From an uncultured Clostridia bacterium (GTDB lineage: Bacteria; Bacillota; Clostridia; UBA1381): DNA of 10,926 nucleotides. The position numbers and the translations under genes were made by a program. Below are positions 6,361-10,926 of the stretch, piece after piece (within the stretch, counting starts at the first letter, position 1; each line of letters starts with the position of its first letter). The notes beneath the pieces are model-generated. The model worked only from the letters and a program-made list of their open reading frames with translations. It was not told the DNA's origin and ran no database searches. The stretch spans positions 1 through 10,926 of the forward strand of contig CAKSPW010000071.1 in assembly GCA_934486495.1 (NCBI GenBank). The letters run 5' to 3'.

Positions 6361-8325
6361 ATGAAACACACTTGGAGGTCGAAAATATTGAGCACGGCGA
6401 TAGCGGCGTGTCTTGCATTTTCGTCAATGCCCGCATTTGCGGACGGAACAAAAGAAATTAAGGTAACGCTTACGGACGTTACCGCAACCGACGCCGCCAC
6501 ACAATACGGCGAAGCAAAAATTAAGGTAAGCATATTAGGTGCAGACGGAAATATTTCCGCTGTTCAAAATGCTTTTACGTTTGAAGGGTTAGATTATAAA
6601 AATGTCCAATTTTTAAAGGGCGAAAACAATCCGCCGGAATGTGTTTGGGTTTCACCGGACAAGGCAAAAGCCAATGCCGATAAGAAATTCAGCGTGGGAA
6701 TTGCTGCGCCGGGCGGAATTACCTTCGGCAATAATGAGGAAGTATATATCATTACCTTTTCCGGCGAGCCGGGCGAGAAGGTTACTCTAAATGTTACCGA
6801 CGGAACATTTTGTGTGATGGACGGCGGCAGCAAGATAACGGCTCCTGCGGAGGGGACGTGTGAAGCTGTGGCAAGCGCAAAGGAAAACAAAAGCATTGAC
6901 GCCGTTGTTAAGCTCACAATGGATAAAATAACCGGATTTAATGCGGCGGCTGAAACCGGAATAACGCTTAAAATAACAAGTCAGACCACAAAAGGATATA
7001 TGATAACCGATATTTTAAGCAACAAGGCAGTGCAGGAGGGCGGACACCGTGAAAGCACGGACATTCCAACCTTTACGGTAAAAAACAGTGTTCTTGCCGG
7101 AGATAAATACACCGTCGAGCTGTACGGCGCAGGCTATGTTGCATACAAAAAAACGGACGTAACCTTTGACAAGCCGCTTGAAATCACGAATGCCGATTTT
7201 GTTCCGGGCGATGTGAACGATGACGGCAAGGTTGATGCAGACGATAAAGCATTGGCGGAAAAATCGAAAAACGGCGATTATAGTGAAGCGGCGGACTTTG
7301 ACAGAAACGGCAAAACCGATGATTCGGATATGAAAATATTCGAAGGTATCGCCGATATAAAAGCTCCCGCAAAATTGGCAGCGCCGACCGCAACCGGCGG
7401 CAGCAAGAAAATAACCGTTAAATGGACAAAGCCGGCAGACGAAAGCATTACGGGCTATACCATTAAATACGGAACAAGCAAAGACAAGCTGACAAGTACA
7501 AAGGAAATCGACAAAGCCGATACCGTAAGTGCAGATATAACAGGACTTTCGGCAAACACAACCTATTATGTGCAGATAGCCGCAAAGAACGCTGACGGAA
7601 CAGGCGAATTTTCCGATATTGTAAACGCTAAAACAGACGCCGAGAAAACACAAGGCGGAGGCGGCACCGGCGGTGGCGGCGGTGGCGGAGGCGGCGGCTC
7701 AACCGGCGGCTCAACCGGCGGCGGTTATACCCCCTCAAATCCGGGAACGACAACAACACCGACAAATCCGACAAACGGCGAAACCTTTACAGACCTTGAA
7801 AATTACGCTTGGGCGAAAGACGCTGTTTACACATTAAAGAATAAAGGTATCATCAGCGGTATAAGCGATACGGAATTTGCCCCCGCAAACAATATCAAGC
7901 GTGGTGATTTCATTCTTATTTTAACAAGAATGCTCGGTGTAAACAATGAATTTACCGAAAACTTTGCGGACGTTCCCGAAAGTGCTTATTATTATCAGGC
8001 AATCGGCAGCGCAAAGGCGGCAGGTATTGCACAGGGCAGCGGTGAGAGCTTTATGCCTGAAAACAGCATAACAAGACAAGATTTAATCACGCTTGCCTAC
8101 CGTGCTTTCCTTGCAAAAGGTTATATTACAGAAACAGACGACACTGCCCAGCTTGACGTATTTGCGGACAAGGGTGATATTTCAGACTATGCCGGGATCG
8201 CAATGGCTTCTATGGTAAAGGCAGGTATAATTCAAGGCTCAAACGGCAATGTAAATCCGAAAGGCAATGCAACACGTGCCGAGGTTGCCGTTATGTGTGC
8301 AAGACTTTGTGAGTTGATGAAGTAA
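6361..8325 (+). CDS. Secreted SLH-anchored protein with cohesin-like, dockerin-like and Fn3 domains
   Basis: This 654-aa protein should be exported and held on the cell wall. Visible order: signal peptide 1-27 (basic WRSK, hydrophobic core, cleavage after PAFA); a cohesin-like beta-sandwich about 31-170; a second beta-domain about 178-280 of the kind that often precedes dockerins; a dockerin-like pair about 278-331; Fn3 about 335-425; a Gly/Ser/Thr/Pro linker 431-472; three SLH repeats about 476-526, 535-587 and 598-652. Both dockerin loops keep the calcium ligands: D284, N286, D288, D292, D295 and D312, D314, N316, D320, D323. SLH repeats bind pyruvylated secondary wall polymers in Gram-positives. 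No catalytic domain is evident, so I infer an adhesin, scaffold or binding protein. Having a dockerin inside a chain that is itself wall-anchored is unusual. Domain limits come from reading motifs; the cohesin-like call is the weakest. Confidence 0.88.
   Translation: MKHTWRSKILSTAIAACLAFSSMPAFADGTKEIKVTLTDVTATDAATQYGEAKIKVSILGADGNISAVQNAFTFEGLDYKNVQFLKGENNPPECVWVSPDKAKANADKKFSVGIAAPGGITFGNNEEVYIITFSGEPGEKVTLNVTDGTFCVMDGGSKITAPAEGTCEAVASAKENKSIDAVVKLTMDKITGFNAAAETGITLKITSQTTKGYMITDILSNKAVQEGGHRESTDIPTFTVKNSVLAGDKYTVELYGAGYVAYKKTDVTFDKPLEITNADFVPGDVNDDGKVDADDKALAEKSKNGDYSEAADFDRNGKTDDSDMKIFEGIADIKAPAKLAAPTATGGSKKITVKWTKPADESITGYTIKYGTSKDKLTSTKEIDKADTVSADITGLSANTTYYVQIAAKNADGTGEFSDIVNAKTDAEKTQGGGGTGGGGGGGGGGSTGGSTGGGYTPSNPGTTTTPTNPTNGETFTDLENYAWAKDAVYTLKNKGIISGISDTEFAPANNIKRGDFILILTRMLGVNNEFTENFADVPESAYYYQAIGSAKAAGIAQGSGESFMPENSITRQDLITLAYRAFLAKGYITETDDTAQLDVFADKGDISDYAGIAMASMVKAGIIQGSNGNVNPKGNATRAEVAVMCARLCELMK
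7654..7725 (+). repeat. Low-complexity GGC-rich tract coding a Gly linker
   Basis: GGN codons are interrupted by Thr and Ser (residues 432-455), including ten Gly in a row at 437-446. The tract joins the Fn3 domain to the SLH anchor and probably works as a flexible spacer. It is much richer in G and C than its surroundings. Near-identical GGC/GGT triplets could slip in replication, changing linker length in frame. Confidence 0.85.
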
Positions 8326-8334
8326 CTTAATGCG

Positions 8335-8363
8335 ATAATTAGCCGGCGGCACCGGATAATTAT
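8335..8363 (+). other. Stem-loop after the SLH gene
   Basis: ATAATTA (8335-8341) and CCGG (8343-8346) pair with CCGG (8352-8355) and TAATTAT (8357-8363), with one G/A mismatch and the loop CGGCA: 11 pairs in all. It starts 10 nt after the stop codon. There is no T-run behind it, so it is not a classical terminator. It could protect mRNA ends, be a weak terminator, or begin a structured leader. Confidence 0.6.
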
Positions 8364-8392
8364 ATATCATTTCGGGGGAAACTCCATATATA
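8361..8392 (+). other. Second, overlapping stem-loop in the leader
   Basis: TATATAT (8361-8367) pairs with ATATATA (8386-8392). Inside, GGGG (8375-8378) pairs with CTCC (8382-8385) around an AAA loop, leaving CATTTCG as a bulge. ATTTC in the bulge region (8369-8373) can instead pair with GAAAT (8395-8399). It shares bases with the hairpin just upstream, so the two cannot both be complete. I recognise no known riboswitch class here. Confidence 0.5.
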
Positions 8393-8427
8393 AAGAAATT
8401 GTGCTCAATAGATTTAATCGGCTTGGC

Positions 8428-8436
8428 AAGGAGGGG
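8428..8436 (+). promoter_or_regulatory. Orphan Shine-Dalgarno sequence in the leader
   Basis: AAGGAGGGG is a stronger ribosome binding site than the one used by the next gene (GAAGGAA at 8479-8485), yet no ATG, GTG or TTG follows at usable distance. An ATA at 8441 is spaced correctly and in frame with ATG 8495, 18 codons later. It may be a relic of an older start, a ribosome standby site, or chance. Confidence 0.45.
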
Positions 8437-8494
8437 CGGCATAAAGCAAAATCAAGCGGCACACAAAATTTTCAGAAAGAAGGAAATTAAAATT

Positions 8495-10926
8495 ATGAAA
8501 GGTAAAAAACTTTTGGCAGGAATTATATCTGCCGCAATGGTACTCGGTACTATGGCGTTTCCGGTTTTTGCAGATGGCGGCGTAGGCAACGGCAGCGTAA
8601 CGGTAAAAGGTATTGCCGGATTTGAAAACAAGCAATACAACACCATTCAGGAAGCATTTGAGGATATTAGTCCCAGAGTTGAAGAACTTGCCGGGTTTGG
8701 TGAAACAACCTGCTCGCGTGAAAAATTTGAACAATTTTATACGGATAATGGCGAAATCACGTGGACAATTACCGGCAAGCAGACTTTTGCTGCCGACGAT
8801 AATGCGTATTTGTTTTCGTTTGGAAGACAACCTGCTTATTACGGAGAAAACTATCTCACCGCTATAAACATCATTGGTGGCGATGACACTGCAGAATTAG
8901 TTCTTGAAAAGAACATTATATTGCCATATGATTGGTGGGGCAACAAAGAAAACGAAATGAATGCGAATTTTTCAAATTTGACACTTACAGCAGAAAGTAG
9001 CCTTGACTATATCAGAACCGCACCGAAATTTGGTTACAATTTGAATATTAATTATAGCAATTGCACAATTAACGGTAAATTTTATTCGTATTGGGATAAC
9101 TTTGCGCTTAATTTAAAATTTGATAATTGTAACTTCAACGCTCCTGAAAATGCAGCATATGCTATTTTTACTCAGGGATCTGGTGCAGGAACGATTACAA
9201 TAAATAAGTGTAATTTCACAGATTATACCCGTGGAGTGAATTTTCAAAAACCAAATACCGATTTTGTATTTACAAATAACACAATAAAAAGTATGTTTTC
9301 GGAGCCTGACAGAGGCGCTGTCCAGATTACGGACGGTGTTTCGTTTGATGTAACCGGAAACACGATTGATGTCAACGGCGGTAATGCCTTTTGGTTCCAC
9401 TCGGCAGCTAAGAACAGCAACGCAACCTATACCATCAGTGAAAATAACATAAAAGCTCCTTATTTAGCTAATGATGATACTACTTTCGGTGTCAATGACA
9501 AAATTACCTGCATAGGTAATATTTACAACGATACTGATATTTTGAATTGTATGGAAAAAGAAGCTGTAGAAGCTACCAAAAGCACGGTAGAAACTATGAT
9601 GCCTGTTGCGCAAATTGGTAATAAGTATTATACAACGCTCAAAGACGCAGTTGCAGCAGCGCAGAACGGCGACATAATTGCACTGCTTTGTGACGCAAGC
9701 GGTGACGGTATAGTTGTTCCGTCCGGTTCTGAATTTACTATTGATTTCGGCGGACATACATATATTGTAGACGGAGCAACAGTTGGTTCTCCGAACACTC
9801 AGACTAACGGATTCCAGCTTTTGAAAGGCTCTACGCTTGTTTTCAAAAACGGAAAAATCACATCCGATAAAGCTTTCATATTAATTCAAAATTATTCTAA
9901 TCTCACATTAGAAAATATGGATTTGTCTTTGAATAATATTGACCAATATGGAAGAACGCTCTATACTCTCAGTAATAATAACGGAAATACTGTTATAACA
10001 GGAAACACCAATATTTCAGCTTTGAATGGAAATGTGGCATTTGATATTTACAGCGGTTCGACAGCAGCTTATCCGTCCGTATCGGTGACACTTGATGAGA
10101 ATATGACGGGTACAATAAACGGTAATATCGAAATGAGCAACTCTGACAATACCACTGTTGATTTAACTCTTAAAATTAAGAACGGTACAATTAACGGCAA
10201 TATCCTTGATAACAGAAGTGCTGCCGAAAAAGATAAAAATCCTAAACCGGGCATAATTTCCGGCGGTACTTTTAATACAGATGTATCAAATTACTGTGCG
10301 CCCGGTTTTTCACCGAAGCTTGTTAACGGCAAGTATGTTGTAGATGACAGTGCTGACACATTAAGGCTTACCTTTGTAAAGCACACTGATGATGAAAGAG
10401 TGTATGACATCGTATTAAACGGTGATGGCAAAGACATCAACAGACTTAATGCCGCTGAATTTGAATTTGAACTGTCAAATACAGCTATGACATACGAAAT
10501 TAAAGCTGCTGACAAGTTAACTACACTCCAGCCCGATGCTAACAAGTATGTATTCTACTTTGACGGAAAAGATGCAATTGACAACGCCGATAGCGGCCGC
10601 GATATCACAATCGGTACAGTTACCTTTGACGGCTTCGGTAAATTCACATTCAAAGCAAAAGTAGGAAAAGCAACGGCTACAACAACGGCAGACAACCTTG
10701 TTACCGAATTTGTTACACCCGGTGAAGCAGGCAAAGGCACTTTGAAAATTAACGAAGCTGTCAATATGATTGATACAGAAATCAAAGTTCCGACACAGAA
10801 GCTTACAGTCAACGTTGCTATGGAACACAATGTCGGCGACAACACAGATGCATATCAGGATATGACTGTTGCAATTTCCGGCGGCGACCTTGCAGGAAAA
10901 GTATTGGAATACAAGCTCGGTGACGC
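8495..10926 (+). CDS. Large secreted beta-helix-like surface protein (3' partial)
   Basis: The frame stays open from ATG 8495 to the window end, giving 810 residues with no stop. The start follows GAAGGAA (8479-8485) and opens a clear signal peptide, MKGKKLLAGI to PVFA (1-26). Two related modules follow, each opening with an NKxYxT(I/L)xxA segment (residues 45-54 and 376-385), as in right-handed beta-helix proteins of the pectate-lyase type. In the first, rungs recur every 22-28 residues with stacked Cys or Asn at about 190, 212, 239, 262, 289 and 317. The second (about 374-605) is rich in TINGN-type turns. Residues about 622-735 form a beta-sandwich of cohesin-like character, and another beta-domain begins near 737. 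I see no confirmed catalytic residues, so binding of glycans or an adhesin role is as likely as lyase activity. The unseen C-terminus may carry dockerin, SLH or more repeats. It lies 169 nt after the SLH gene on the same strand. Confidence 0.85.
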   Translation, partial: MKGKKLLAGIISAAMVLGTMAFPVFADGGVGNGSVTVKGIAGFENKQYNTIQEAFEDISPRVEELAGFGETTCSREKFEQFYTDNGEITWTITGKQTFAADDNAYLFSFGRQPAYYGENYLTAINIIGGDDTAELVLEKNIILPYDWWGNKENEMNANFSNLTLTAESSLDYIRTAPKFGYNLNINYSNCTINGKFYSYWDNFALNLKFDNCNFNAPENAAYAIFTQGSGAGTITINKCNFTDYTRGVNFQKPNTDFVFTNNTIKSMFSEPDRGAVQITDGVSFDVTGNTIDVNGGNAFWFHSAAKNSNATYTISENNIKAPYLANDDTTFGVNDKITCIGNIYNDTDILNCMEKEAVEATKSTVETMMPVAQIGNKYYTTLKDAVAAAQNGDIIALLCDASGDGIVVPSGSEFTIDFGGHTYIVDGATVGSPNTQTNGFQLLKGSTLVFKNGKITSDKAFILIQNYSNLTLENMDLSLNNIDQYGRTLYTLSNNNGNTVITGNTNISALNGNVAFDIYSGSTAAYPSVSVTLDENMTGTINGNIEMSNSDNTTVDLTLKIKNGTINGNILDNRSAAEKDKNPKPGIISGGTFNTDVSNYCAPGFSPKLVNGKYVVDDSADTLRLTFVKHTDDERVYDIVLNGDGKDINRLNAAEFEFELSNTAMTYEIKAADKLTTLQPDANKYVFYFDGKDAIDNADSGRDITIGTVTFDGFGKFTFKAKVGKATATTTADNLVTEFVTPGEAGKGTLKINEAVNMIDTEIKVPTQKLTVNVAMEHNVGDNTDAYQDMTVAISGGDLAGKVLEYKLGD

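Noticed and set aside
7015..7653. A 212-codon open frame on the - strand
   Set aside because: It lies wholly inside the SLH-protein gene, which has a good start, ribosome binding site and recognisable domains. The antisense frame encodes Cys/Phe-rich sequence with no recognisable motif and is open because of sense codon bias.
8314..8339. Promoter TTGATG / GATAAT before the second surface gene
   Set aside because: The -10 has an extended TG, but the spacer is only 14 bp and the -35 lies inside the SLH coding end, so support is too weak.
8326..8494. A known riboswitch (c-di-GMP class I or II, fluoride, cobalamin) in the leader
   Set aside because: I could not match the conserved cores of these classes to the sequence. 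Only hairpins and an orphan ribosome binding site are supported.
1..10926. CRISPR array, tRNA, rRNA or complete insertion sequence
   Set aside because: Reading the intergenic stretches shows no regularly spaced direct repeats, no cloverleaf and no transposase with terminal inverted repeats.

Overview
The window looks like chromosomal DNA of a Gram-positive, anaerobic Clostridia-type bacterium (Bacillota; a gut or rumen Oscillospirales, Lachnospirales or Monoglobus-like lineage is possible but cannot be fixed from sequence alone). The reasons are moderately AT-rich DNA, strong AGGAGG-type ribosome binding sites with ATG and TTG starts, a long single-chain PurL with a fused glutaminase domain, a separate PyrI beside PyrB, and secreted proteins with SLH, dockerin-like and Fn3 modules. 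Every supported gene lies on the + strand.

Region 1 (1-5585) is a nucleotide biosynthesis operon: purL (5' end outside the window), pyrE, pyrB, pyrI. Gaps are 21 nt, 21 nt and a 1-nt overlap, and a clear intrinsic terminator follows pyrI. PurL makes FGAM in purine synthesis. PyrB and PyrI form aspartate transcarbamoylase, and PyrE makes OMP. A purine gene and three pyrimidine genes therefore appear to share one transcript.

Region 2 (5586-6360) is a scar with no intact gene. It holds a decayed C-terminal tyrosine-recombinase fragment, an AT-rich spacer, a perfect-consensus promoter (TTGACA, 17 bp, TATAAT, with extended -10), a 7+4+7 inverted repeat, and a broken TetR-type regulator that has lost its start codon, carries an in-frame stop and seems to lack its middle. 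No terminator separates this promoter from the next gene, so it may now drive the surface-protein gene through a leader of about 380 nt.

Region 3 (6361-10926) encodes two large exported proteins. The first (654 aa) has a signal peptide, a cohesin-like beta-sandwich, a second beta-domain, a dockerin-like Ca-binding pair, Fn3, a Gly-rich linker and three SLH repeats, so it should sit on the cell wall. The second (at least 810 aa, running off the window) has a signal peptide, two beta-helix-like modules and a cohesin-like beta-sandwich. Between them is a 169-nt gap with stable hairpins and an unused strong Shine-Dalgarno sequence. The pair looks like cell-envelope machinery for binding or processing polysaccharide or host ligands, but no catalytic site was identified.
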